Positions 1 to 6,804 of a DNA stretch of 22,472 bases are shown one piece after another. Position numbers and translations under genes: made by a program. Every line of letters starts with the position of its first letter. Positions within the stretch are counted from its first letter, which is position 1. The stretch is from JANNOG01 sp050329415 (GTDB lineage: Bacteria > Actinomycetota > Actinomycetes > Actinomycetales > JBBAYJ01): positions 1 through 22,472 of the forward strand of contig JBHJOS010000053.1 of the NCBI GenBank assembly GCA_050329415.1. Direction: 5' to 3'. The notes beneath the pieces are model-generated. The model made no database searches. It saw only the letters and a program-made list of their open reading frames with translations, and was not told where the DNA came from.

Positions 1-33
1 CCCGACCCGGCTCCCCGAGGACGCGGAGGCCCG

Positions 34-1794
34 ATGTCCGACACCCTCACCTCACTCGACCCGGTGGCGCCGCCGCCCGCCCCCCCGACCGGTCCGCCGG
101 CCGCCGAGACAGCCCCGGCCGCCCGCCCTCGCCGGTCCGGGTTCCTCGGGCCGCTCCTGCTCAAGCTGGCCGTGATGGCCGTCGTCAACGCCATCGGCGG
201 GTTCGCGCTCATCGTGACCTTCGGTGCGGGCGAGTGGGGCTTCTTCGTCGTGCTCCTGGTCGCCCTCGTCGTGGCAGATTACGTCTACTTCTCGCGGCGT
301 GCCGTGGCGGCCAAGTACCTGGTGCCCGGTCTGTTCTTCCTCCTGGTGTTCCAGGTCTACGTCGTGGGTTACACGGCCTTCGTCTCGTTCACCAACTACG
401 GCGACGGGCACACCATCGACCAGGCCACCGCTCTCGAGCGGGTGCTCGCCGTCTCCGAGCGGCGCGTCCCCGACTCCCCGGCCTACGCCGCCGTCGTCGT
501 GGCCCGGGGGACCGGGAGCGCGGCCGGTGCCGAGGGCCCCGGGGCCGCCGCCCCCGACGGGGCGGCCGAGGAGGGGGCCGCCGAGGAAGGGGCGGTCGAC
601 GAGGGCGCGGCCGAGGAGGGCGCGGCCGGCGAGGAGGTGGCCCTGCTGCTCACCGATCCCGCCGGCGAGATCACGCTCGGCACCTCCGACGGCGTGCAGG
701 TGCCCGACCCCGCCGACGTCACCCTGGACGAGGGGCGGGCGGTGGCCGTCGCCGGCTGGCGGGCACTGGCGCTCGCCGACCTGGCCCAGCGGCAGGAGGC
801 CGTGGTCGACCTGCGCGTCCCCCTGGACGTCGACGACCCGGACGCCGGGAGCCTGCGCACCCAGGACGGGCGCAACGCCTACGTCTTCACCCCCGGCCTG
901 CGATACGACGAGGCGGCGGACACCCTCACCGACGTCGCCACCGACACGGTCTATCGCGCCGACTCCGCGACCGGCTTCTACCGGGCCGACGACGGGACGA
1001 CCCTGACCCCCGGCTGGCGGGTCGGGGTGGGGTTCGACAACTACGCCCGGATCTTCACCGACGACCGGCTCGTGGGCCCGTTCCTCCGGGTGGTGGGCTG
1101 GACGTTCGCGTTCGCGGCGCTGTCGGTGCTCGGGACGTTCGGTCTCGGGGTTCTGCTCGCGATCGCCCTCGACAGCCCGCGGATGGCGGGCCGGCGGGTC
1201 TACCGGTCGCTGCTGCTGCTGCCGTACGCGGCGCCCAGCTTCATGTCGATGCTGCTGTGGGCCGGCTTCCTCAACCCGTCCTTCGGTTTCGTCAACCAGG
1301 TGCTCCTCGGCGGGGCCGACGTCCCGTGGCTCACCGACCCCTGGCTCGCCAAGCTCAGTGTCCTCGTCGTCAGCCTGTGGCTGGGGTTCCCCTACATGAT
1401 GCTCATCAGCACGGGGGCGCTGCAGTCCATCCCCGCCGAGTTGCGCGAGGCGGCCCGGGTCGACGGCGCAGGGCCGCTGCGGACCTTCCGCTCGATCACG
1501 CTGCCGCTGCTCATGGTGAGTGTCTCGCCGTTGCTCATCGCGAGCTTCGCCTTCAACTTCAACAACTTCGCTCTCATCTTCTTCGTCACCGGCGGCGGGC
1601 CGAACATCCCCGAGGCCTCGATCAACGTCGGCGAGACCGACCTGCTCATCAACGTCGTGTACACGCTCGCGTTCGATCAGGGCGGGCAGCAGTGGGGGCT
1701 GGCGTGCGCCCTGTCGGTGCTCATCTTCGCGGTGGTCGCGACGGTCTCGGCGCTCGGATTCCGTCGCACCCGGGCCCTGGAGGAGATCCTGTGA
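34..1794 (+). CDS. malF: Maltose/maltodextrin ABC transporter permease MalF
   Basis: This is an inner-membrane permease of a carbohydrate-importing ABC transporter, expected to pair with MalG. Hydrophobic segments lie near residues 45-65, 68-88 and 96-116. A long extracytoplasmic segment follows (about 118-340), then the permease core. The EAA loop that docks the ATPase is visible as ELREAARVDGAGPLRTF near residues 469-485. The 586-residue length exceeds the roughly 515 of E. coli MalF. The excess sits in the external loop, which contains five pentapeptide repeats rich in Ala and Glu (residues 177-201). The ATG start is supported by GGAGG at 25-29. The stop overlaps the malG start by 4 bp, so the two are probably translationally coupled. 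The binding protein and the ATPase are not in this window. The family is clear; the exact sugar is inferred from the downstream GH13 enzyme. Confidence 0.92.
   Translation: MSDTLTSLDPVAPPPAPPTGPPAAETAPAARPRRSGFLGPLLLKLAVMAVVNAIGGFALIVTFGAGEWGFFVVLLVALVVADYVYFSRRAVAAKYLVPGLFFLLVFQVYVVGYTAFVSFTNYGDGHTIDQATALERVLAVSERRVPDSPAYAAVVVARGTGSAAGAEGPGAAAPDGAAEEGAAEEGAVDEGAAEEGAAGEEVALLLTDPAGEITLGTSDGVQVPDPADVTLDEGRAVAVAGWRALALADLAQRQEAVVDLRVPLDVDDPDAGSLRTQDGRNAYVFTPGLRYDEAADTLTDVATDTVYRADSATGFYRADDGTTLTPGWRVGVGFDNYARIFTDDRLVGPFLRVVGWTFAFAALSVLGTFGLGVLLAIALDSPRMAGRRVYRSLLLLPYAAPSFMSMLLWAGFLNPSFGFVNQVLLGGADVPWLTDPWLAKLSVLVVSLWLGFPYMMLISTGALQSIPAELREAARVDGAGPLRTFRSITLPLLMVSVSPLLIASFAFNFNNFALIFFVTGGGPNIPEASINVGETDLLINVVYTLAFDQGGQQWGLACALSVLIFAVVATVSALGFRRTRALEEIL
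562..636 (+). repeat. 15-bp tandem repeat (x5) inside malF
   Basis: Five consecutive 15-bp units encode AAEEG, AAEEG, AVDEG, AAEEG and AAGEE in frame (residues 177-201). The units are at 562-576, 577-591, 592-606, 607-621 and 622-636. They form an acidic low-complexity stretch in the predicted external loop of MalF. Because the unit is a multiple of three, copy-number change would keep the frame. Confidence 0.85.
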
Positions 1795-2708
1795 CCGCCG
1801 TCCCGAGTCCGTCGCCCGCCGCCCGCCTCGCCGCCCGCCCCGCCTCGCGTCGCCGATCGCCGGGTCGCTGGTTCGCCGACACCGGCTGGCGCCACCTCGT
1901 CGGCGTGCTGACGCTGGTGTTCGCGCTGTTCCCCATCGTGTTCGTGTTGAGCGCGTCGCTCAACGCCAACGGCACGCTGACCGCGGCCAACGACCTGTTC
2001 GCCGACCTCAGCCTGGTGAACTACCGGGAGCTCTTCACCAGCCCGGTCCACCCCTATCCGCGGTGGTTCCTCAACACCATGGTGGTGGCGGGGGGGACGG
2101 CGATCCTCCAGGTCTTCGTCGCCGCCATGGCCGCCTACGCCTTCAGCCGGTTCCGGTTCGCCGGCCGTCGCCTCGGGCTGCTGGGCCTGCTGCTGGTCCA
2201 GATGTTCCCCCAGCTGCTCGCCGCCGTCGCGATCTTCCTGCTGATGTTCGAGATCGGCGCCCTGTTCCCCGGGATCGGGATCGGCACGGTGTCGGGCCTG
2301 ATCCTCGTCTACATGGGAGGGGCGCTGGGGGTGACGACATTCCTCGTCAAGGGGTTCTTCGACACCATCCCGCGCGAGCTCGACGAGGCGATGAAGGTCG
2401 ACGGGGCCGGCCACGCCCGCGTCTTCTTCGGCATGATCCTGCCGCTGGCCGCGCCCGTGCTGGCGGTCGTGCTGCTGCTGAGCTTCATCACCACCATCAA
2501 CGAGTACCTCGTCGCCAGCATCATCCTCACCGCCCCGGAGTCCCAGACCCTGGCCGTCGGGCTCTATCAGCTCGTGAGCCAGTTCCTCAGCGCGAACTGG
2601 GGGCTGTTCGCGGCCGGCGCCCTGCTCGGTGCGATCCCGAGTGTCCTGCTCTTCCAGTTCCTCCAGCGTTACATCGTCTCCGGGCTGACCTCCGGGTCCG
2701 TCAAGTGA
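1791..2708 (+). CDS. malG: Maltose/maltodextrin ABC transporter permease MalG
   Basis: This is the second permease subunit of the maltodextrin importer, 305 residues and typical for MalG. A polar Arg/Pro/Ala-rich cytoplasmic leader is followed by the first membrane segment (HLVGVLTLVFALFPIVFVL) and about five more. The EAA loop ELDEAMKVDGAGHARVF is followed by ILPLAAPVLAVVLLL, as expected of the family. The GTG start at 1791 overlaps the malF stop in the GTGA arrangement, and its own stop overlaps the next gene's GTG start in the same way. The three genes therefore look like one coupled transcript. An open frame extends upstream of 1791, but there it is antisense-like, Arg/Pro-rich translation of malF in another frame, so I reject a longer start. 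Confidence 0.92.
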   Translation: MTAVPSPSPAARLAARPASRRRSPGRWFADTGWRHLVGVLTLVFALFPIVFVLSASLNANGTLTAANDLFADLSLVNYRELFTSPVHPYPRWFLNTMVVAGGTAILQVFVAAMAAYAFSRFRFAGRRLGLLGLLLVQMFPQLLAAVAIFLLMFEIGALFPGIGIGTVSGLILVYMGGALGVTTFLVKGFFDTIPRELDEAMKVDGAGHARVFFGMILPLAAPVLAVVLLLSFITTINEYLVASIILTAPESQTLAVGLYQLVSQFLSANWGLFAAGALLGAIPSVLLFQFLQRYIVSGLTSGSVK

Positions 2709-4585
2709 ACGAGCCGGCGCCGCCCGGGGGGCCGCTGTGGGCGCAGCCGCACCACGACGGCGCCGGCCTCACCGGCCCGGGCGCCACGGTCGCCCTCGGC
2801 GACGCCGTGGAGGTTCGGCTGCGGGTGCCCCACGGCGGCCCGGGGGAGTCCCCGGTCTCGGCCGTCCACGTCCGCTGGCTGTCCGACGGCGAGCCGAGGT
2901 ACGCCCGGGCCGAGATCGACCGCGTCGACGACCACGACGTCTGGTTCCGGGCGCAGGTCACCGTGCGCAACCCGCTGACGCGCTACCGGTGGCTGCTGGA
3001 CGACGGCCCGGGCGCGGGCTACCGCTGGGTGACCGCGGCGGGCGTGCACACCCACGACGTCACCGACGCTCACGACCACGTCCTCACGACCTTCCCGGCC
3101 GCCCCGGACTGGGCCGTGGACGGCGTCGTCTACCAGGTGTTCCCCGACCGGTTCGCCCGCTCCGGGGACCCCCTGCCGCAGCCGCCGGCCTGGGCGGTGC
3201 CCGCGGCGTGGGACGAGCCCGTCCACCACGGCGGCCCGGACGCGCCGCACCAGTGGTTCGGTGGCGACCTGCGCGGGGTGGCGGCCCGCCTCGACCACGT
3301 GGAACGGCTCGGGGTCACCGTCCTCTACCTCACGCCGGTGTTCCCCGCGGGCAGCACCCACCGCTATGACGCCGCGAGCTTCGACCGCGTCGACGAGCTG
3401 CTGGGCGGCGACGCGGCGCTCGCCGAGCTGGTGCGGGCCGCCCACGCCCGCGGCATCCGGGTGCTGGGCGACCTCACGACGAACCACACCGGCGCCGGCC
3501 ACGAGTGGTTCCTCGCCGCCCGCGAGAATCCTTCGGCCCCCGAGGCCGCGTTCTACTACCTCGACGGCGACGGCGGTTACGAGGCCTGGTTCGGCATCCC
3601 CAGCCTGCCCAAGCTCGACCACTCCTCGCCCGAGCTGGCGCGCCGCCTCGTCGACGGCCCGGACAGCGTCGTCGCCCGGTGGCTGGCCGGTCCCGACGGC
3701 TTCGACGGCTGGCGGATCGACGTCGCCAACATGACGGGGCGCCGCGGGGCCGAGGACCACAACCACCGGGTGGCGCGCACGGTGCGGCGGACGATGGACG
3801 CGGTCAAGCCGGGGTCGTTCCTCGTCGCCGAGCACTTCCACGACGCCTCCCCGGACGTCACGGTGGGAGCCGGCGGCTGGGACTCGGTGATGAACTACGC
3901 GGGTTTCCTGCGCCCGGTGTGGCAGTGGCTGGCCGACCCCGCCTGCCGGTACGACTTCCTCGGACTGCCGGTCCGGGTGCCGAGCCGGGCCACGGCCGAC
4001 GTGGTCGCGACCCTGCGGGCGTTCGCCGCGTCGGTGCCGTGGCAGCAGCAGCTGCAGAACCTCACCATGCTGGGCTCGCACGACACCCCGCGCCCGCTGT
4101 CGGTGTTCGGGTCCGTGGACCGACTGCTCGCCGGGGCCGCCCTGCTCGTCGGGTACCCGGGGATCCCGATGGTCTTCGCCGGCGACGAGCTCGGTCTCAC
4201 CGGCGACGACGGCGAGCACTCCCGGACGCCCATGCCGTGGGGCGACGCCGGGCGCTTCGACGGAGCTGTCCACACCGCCTACCGGGAGCTGCTGCGGCTG
4301 CGGGGGTCGAGCGCGGCGCTGCGCCGGGGCGGCCTGCGCTGGTGCGCGGCGACGGCCGACGCGATCGCGTGGCTGCGGGAGACCCCGGCAGAGCGGGTGC
4401 TCGTCGTCGTGGCGCGGGCGGCCGACACGGTGACTCTGCCGATCTCGCTGGTCGGTCCGCCGGGGGAGGTGCGGTGGGCGTGGGGCGAGCCGCGCCTCGC
4501 CGCCGCCGGGGGTGAGCTGACCGTGGGCTTCGACGGCCCCGGGGCGCTGTTCCTGCCGTGCGCGGACCCCGTCGTCCGATCGTGA
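2705..4585 (+). CDS. GH13 glycoside hydrolase (alpha-glucosidase / neopullulanase-like)
   Basis: This predicted cytoplasmic enzyme hydrolyses alpha-glucosidic bonds in maltodextrins brought in by MalFG. It has 626 residues. Residues 1 to about 125 look like an N-terminal beta-sandwich (CBM34-like). The (beta/alpha)8 domain begins around DGVVYQVFPDRF. The catalytic triad is visible: nucleophile Asp339 in GWRIDVANM, acid/base Glu376 in VAEHFH, and Asp460 in LGSHDTPR. A small C-terminal beta domain follows. There is no signal peptide, which agrees with an intracellular role. The GTG start at 2705 overlaps the malG stop by 4 bp. I cannot decide between maltodextrin glucosidase (MalZ-like), neopullulanase/cyclomaltodextrinase and alpha-glucosidase from motifs alone. 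Confidence 0.9.
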   Translation: MNEPAPPGGPLWAQPHHDGAGLTGPGATVALGDAVEVRLRVPHGGPGESPVSAVHVRWLSDGEPRYARAEIDRVDDHDVWFRAQVTVRNPLTRYRWLLDDGPGAGYRWVTAAGVHTHDVTDAHDHVLTTFPAAPDWAVDGVVYQVFPDRFARSGDPLPQPPAWAVPAAWDEPVHHGGPDAPHQWFGGDLRGVAARLDHVERLGVTVLYLTPVFPAGSTHRYDAASFDRVDELLGGDAALAELVRAAHARGIRVLGDLTTNHTGAGHEWFLAARENPSAPEAAFYYLDGDGGYEAWFGIPSLPKLDHSSPELARRLVDGPDSVVARWLAGPDGFDGWRIDVANMTGRRGAEDHNHRVARTVRRTMDAVKPGSFLVAEHFHDASPDVTVGAGGWDSVMNYAGFLRPVWQWLADPACRYDFLGLPVRVPSRATADVVATLRAFAASVPWQQQLQNLTMLGSHDTPRPLSVFGSVDRLLAGAALLVGYPGIPMVFAGDELGLTGDDGEHSRTPMPWGDAGRFDGAVHTAYRELLRLRGSSAALRRGGLRWCAATADAIAWLRETPAERVLVVVARAADTVTLPISLVGPPGEVRWAWGEPRLAAAGGELTVGFDGPGALFLPCADPVVRS

Positions 4586-4781
4586 CACCTCGGCGGTCCG
4601 GCGTCTGGCTGGGTCTCCTCGAACGGTGATCACCGCGTCGCGAGCAGGGTTGAGAGCGGGGTGTCACCTAGCGTGGCTCGGCGTCAGCGGGGTTCCGGAG
4701 ACGTTCCGGCGGGTGGGGCGACGCTTCACGCCAGCTGCTGCCGCCCCGCCCGCGCCGCCGGGTCGGCCCGTCGTCCTCCCG
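4586..4781. other. Spacer between convergent GH13 and receiver genes
   Basis: These 196 bp separate two genes that run towards each other. I see no convincing gene. A short dyad, CCGGA-GACGT-TCCGG, lies at 4695-4709 and contains a direct repeat of TTCCGG (4693-4698 and 4704-4709). It is a weak candidate for a transcription end point. No T-tract follows on either strand. Confidence 0.4.
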
Positions 4782-5267
4782 TCAGCCGATCACCGACGCG
4801 TAGTGCGGCAGCAGGCCGCGGGCCGTGCGGGCGAGGTCCGGGCCGGAGAACGGCTTGGTGAGGATCGCGTCGCAGCCGACCTGGTGGGCCCACTCGCGGT
4901 ACAGCGGCTGGTGCCGCCGGGTGACGACGAGCAGCCGGGTGTGCCGCAGGGTCCGTTCCTCCCGGACGTCCCGGCACAGGTCGGGGCCGGTCCGGCCCGG
5001 CAGCGACCACTCGACGACCACGAGGTCCGGGCGAGTGGCCGTGATCTCCTCCCACGCCCGCGGGCCGTCGACCACGGGGAACACGGTGAAGCCCGCTCGC
5101 TCCAGGCGGAACTGCGCGAGGTCGCGGCCGTCGGCGTCGTCGTCGGCGAGCACGGCCCACGGTCCGTCGCGCCGGGGACCCTCGGGGGCCGGCGGGGCGT
5201 CGGCGCCCAGGTCCTCGTACTCCAGGAGGTCCGCCACCGTGGTGTCCGTCAGGGCGAAGGACGTCAT
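4782..5267 (-). CDS. Stand-alone receiver-domain protein with Glu at the phospho-acceptor site
   Basis: This 161-residue protein consists of a 36-residue leader followed by a single CheY-like receiver domain and no output domain. The fold markers are present: an acidic cluster Asp42-Asp44 (LADDDADG), the switch Thr116 (LLVVT), and Lys138 (ILTKPF). The position normally held by the phosphorylated Asp (PDLVLLD in the family) reads PDLVVVE, giving Glu86; I checked the GAG codon on the complementary strand. It may therefore be non-phosphorylatable and locked in one state, although the Mg-binding residues remain. No histidine kinase is nearby. It is divergent from the lipoprotein gene at 5636. The start is ATG at 5267 with only a weak Shine-Dalgarno. 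The family is clear; the function is unknown. Confidence 0.85.
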   Translation of the reverse strand: MTSFALTDTTVADLLEYEDLGADAPPAPEGPRRDGPWAVLADDDADGRDLAQFRLERAGFTVFPVVDGPRAWEEITATRPDLVVVEWSLPGRTGPDLCRDVREERTLRHTRLLVVTRRHQPLYREWAHQVGCDAILTKPFSGPDLARTARGLLPHYASVIG

Positions 5268-5379
5268 GCCCCGGTTGTCGGACGCAGCGGCGGCGGGCTG
5301 AGGCCGCGAGGTGCCTCGGGTGCGGGGCCGTCCCGCGGTTCACCCGATGGCGGGAGGACAGAACGGACGACTCGCGCGA

Positions 5380-5410
5380 CGGCCCGCCCGGTCCGGGACC
5401 GGGCGGGCCG
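5380..5410. repeat. Perfect 31-bp palindrome
   Basis: The left arm CGGCCCGCCCGGTCC (5380-5394) and the right arm GGACCGGGCGGGCCG (5396-5410) are exact reverse complements around a single G at 5395. As RNA it would make a very stable GC hairpin. It lies between two divergently transcribed genes, where a terminator is not needed, so an operator or a leader hairpin is at least as likely. No T-tract follows on either side. Confidence 0.75.
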
Positions 5411-5530
5411 CCACGTGCGCGCCGACCCGGCAGCCGCCTGTCGGCGGAAGGCCGCTCGCAGCGGCGAAGGGTGAGCCCCGGGGCATGAACCGGGCCGGCA
5501 CGAGGGTCCAACGGGCGTCCCGGCCGCGGT

Positions 5531-5582
5531 GTTCCCGGCGAGTTCCCCGCGAGTTGTGCCCGGTTTCCGGGTCGAGGGGAAC
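5531..5582. repeat. Tandem 11-bp repeats and nested inverted repeats upstream of the lipoprotein gene
   Basis: GTTCCCGGCGA (5531-5541) is followed directly by GTTCCCCGCGA (5542-5552), and then by a third partial copy beginning GTTG. Overlapping these, GTTCCCC (5542-5548) pairs with GGGGAAC (5576-5582), enclosing a smaller dyad CCCGG-TTT-CCGGG (5559-5571). The block ends 53 bp upstream of the lipoprotein start. A transcription-factor site or leader structure is possible but unproven. Confidence 0.5.
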
Positions 5583-5635
5583 CGCTCCCCGCCCTTCGGC
5601 CGTCGGAGAGGTGCCGAGGACGAGGGAGGCAAACG

Positions 5636-6604
5636 ATGGGCAGGACGAGGACGACGACGAGGACGGCGAAAACGGCGGGGGTGCTGGCGGCGGTGACGAT
5701 GGGGGTGGTCGGCTGCGCAGGACCGGGGGAGGGCCCGGCGGTCCAGGCCGACGGCACGGTGCCCGCGGGCACGGGGAGCGCCGCCCGTTCGCAGACGCTG
5801 GTGGGGGCGGACTACGACGGCCGCTTCGAGGTGGTGGCGACCGTGCTCGACGACGGCGCCGCGGGTCCGCAGCTGTGCGTGGGTGGGGTGGCGGAGTCGT
5901 ACCCGCCCCAGTGCGGCGGGCCGCCGGTGGCTGGCTGGGACTGGGCGACGGTCGACCACGAGGCCGCCTCGGGAGTGCGCTGGGGGACCTACCGGCTGAT
6001 GGGCACCTGGGACGGCGAGACCTTCACGATCGCGGAACCGCCCGTGTCGCCCGACCCGGCCGACGGGTCCACCGACGGGTCCACCGACGCGTTCACGGTG
6101 CCGTGCGACCCGCCGCCGGGGGGGTTCGAGGTCGCCGATCCGGACCGGACGAGCGAGGCGGACTTCGCCACCGCGGCCGCCGCCCTGGAACGGCGCCCGG
6201 ACGTCGGCTACGTGGCCGTCGACCAGTCGGGCGGCGCCGGCTCGTCCGCTCCCGCCACGCTGCTGGAGCCCGCGGCGCCGCCGGCGGAGTGGGTGCTCGT
6301 CGTCACCACCACGGGCGACGTCGCTGCGGTCGAGACGGCAGCGCGGGAACTGTGGGGCGGGCCGCTCTGCGTCGCCCCCGCCGCGCGCACCGGTGAGGAG
6401 CTGCGCGCCGTCCAGGACGCCCTCACTGGCGGCGAGTCCGGGGACGGGCTGGTCGAGGAGTTCCTCTCCGTCGGCGTCGACGTCCGGGCCGAGCAGGTGG
6501 TCGTCACGGTGCTCCTGGCGACGCCGGAACTGCAGGACCGGCTCGACTCCGAGTTCGGCGCGGGCGTGGTGCGCCTCGAGGGTGCGCTGCGGCCCGTCGA
6601 CTGA
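5636..6604 (+). CDS. Secreted lipoprotein of unknown function
   Basis: This 322-residue protein has a basic Arg/Thr-rich N-terminus, a hydrophobic core (AGVLAAVTMGVV) and a lipobox VVGC with the acylated Cys at residue 27, so it should be exported and membrane-anchored. The mature part is acidic and rich in Ala, Gly, Asp and Val, and includes a short Asp-Gly-Ser-Thr repeat near residues 141-150. I recognise no domain. The C-terminal part (ERRPDVGYVAVDQ and VVVTVLLATPELQDRL) looks like a folded alpha/beta segment. The ATG at 5636 is preceded by GAGGGAGG. It is probably monocistronic, since a 200-bp spacer with a large palindrome follows. The lipoprotein call is fairly safe; no role can be assigned. 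Confidence 0.75.
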   Translation: MGRTRTTTRTAKTAGVLAAVTMGVVGCAGPGEGPAVQADGTVPAGTGSAARSQTLVGADYDGRFEVVATVLDDGAAGPQLCVGGVAESYPPQCGGPPVAGWDWATVDHEAASGVRWGTYRLMGTWDGETFTIAEPPVSPDPADGSTDGSTDAFTVPCDPPPGGFEVADPDRTSEADFATAAAALERRPDVGYVAVDQSGGAGSSAPATLLEPAAPPAEWVLVVTTTGDVAAVETAARELWGGPLCVAPAARTGEELRAVQDALTGGESGDGLVEEFLSVGVDVRAEQVVVTVLLATPELQDRLDSEFGAGVVRLEGALRPVD

Positions 6605-6647
6605 CGCGAATCGCCGCTGGAGCCCGGGTGACCGCCTCTCCCTCCAG

Positions 6648-6688
6648 ACGCTGTGCAGAACCTACAACTTGTATGTTCTGCACAGCGT
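6648..6688. promoter_or_regulatory. Near-perfect 41-bp palindrome (operator or terminator)
   Basis: Fourteen-base arms, ACGCTGTGCAGAAC (6648-6661) and GTTCTGCACAGCGT (6675-6688), are exact reverse complements. Between them TACAA (6663-6667) and TTGTA (6669-6673) also match around a central C at 6668, so only one pair (C6662/T6674) breaks the symmetry. The element is AT-rich against a very GC-rich background. It lies 43 bp after the lipoprotein stop and 116 bp before the helicase start. It could be an operator for a dimeric regulator, with a TATGTT -10-like hexamer at 6672-6677, or a terminator stem without a T-tract. Confidence 0.7.
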
Positions 6689-6706
6689 TGTCGACCGGGG
6701 GGGTGC

Positions 6707-6783
6707 GGTGGGCCGTCGCCGTCCTGAGACGGGGTCGGCCGTCGTCGTCCTGTCGACGGGGTGGGCGGTCGGCCGTCGTCCTG
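6707..6783 (+). repeat. Three imperfect copies of a ~20-bp repeat before the helicase gene
   Basis: The copies are GGTGGGCCGTCGCCGTCCTG (6707-6726), GGTCGGCCGTCGTCGTCCTG (6733-6752) and a shorter GGTCGGCCGTCGTCCTG (6767-6783). Start-to-start spacing is 26 and 34 bp. They occupy most of the apparent 5' leader of the helicase gene and end 21 bp before its GTG start. The function is unknown. Confidence 0.6.
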
Positions 6784-6804
6784 CCGTGATGACACCCTGA
6801 GCCG

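Larger units (their letters stand above)
5268..5635. other. 368-bp divergent intergenic region rich in dyads
   Basis: This spacer separates the receiver gene (- strand) from the lipoprotein gene (+ strand), so promoters for both should lie here. I see no credible gene; the open frames crossing it are Arg/Pro/Gly-rich shadows. It contains a perfect 31-bp palindrome (5380-5410), two tandem 11-bp repeats (5531-5552) and nested inverted repeats (5542-5582). No convincing -10/-35 pair could be assigned by eye. Confidence 0.6.

Noticed and set aside
562..636. CRISPR-like or regulatory repeat
   Set aside because: The repeat is in frame within malF, has a 15-bp unit and no spacers, so it is a coding tandem repeat.
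234..1790. Upstream extension of the malG reading frame
   Set aside because: The stretch is Arg/Gly/Pro-rich out-of-frame translation of malF; the GTG at 1791 with the GTGA overlap is the sensible start.
2669..4633. Long - strand open frame (654 codons) opposite the GH13 gene
   Set aside because: The + strand has the full GH13 catalytic triad; this is an antisense shadow.
4626..5474. Long + strand open frame (282 codons)
   Set aside because: It is antisense to the receiver-domain gene, has Arg/Gly/Pro-rich shadow composition and shows no recognisable motif.
6648..6688. Possible dif/XerCD recombination site
   Set aside because: The arms and centre do not resemble the 11-6-11 dif layout or its conserved half-sites as I know them.
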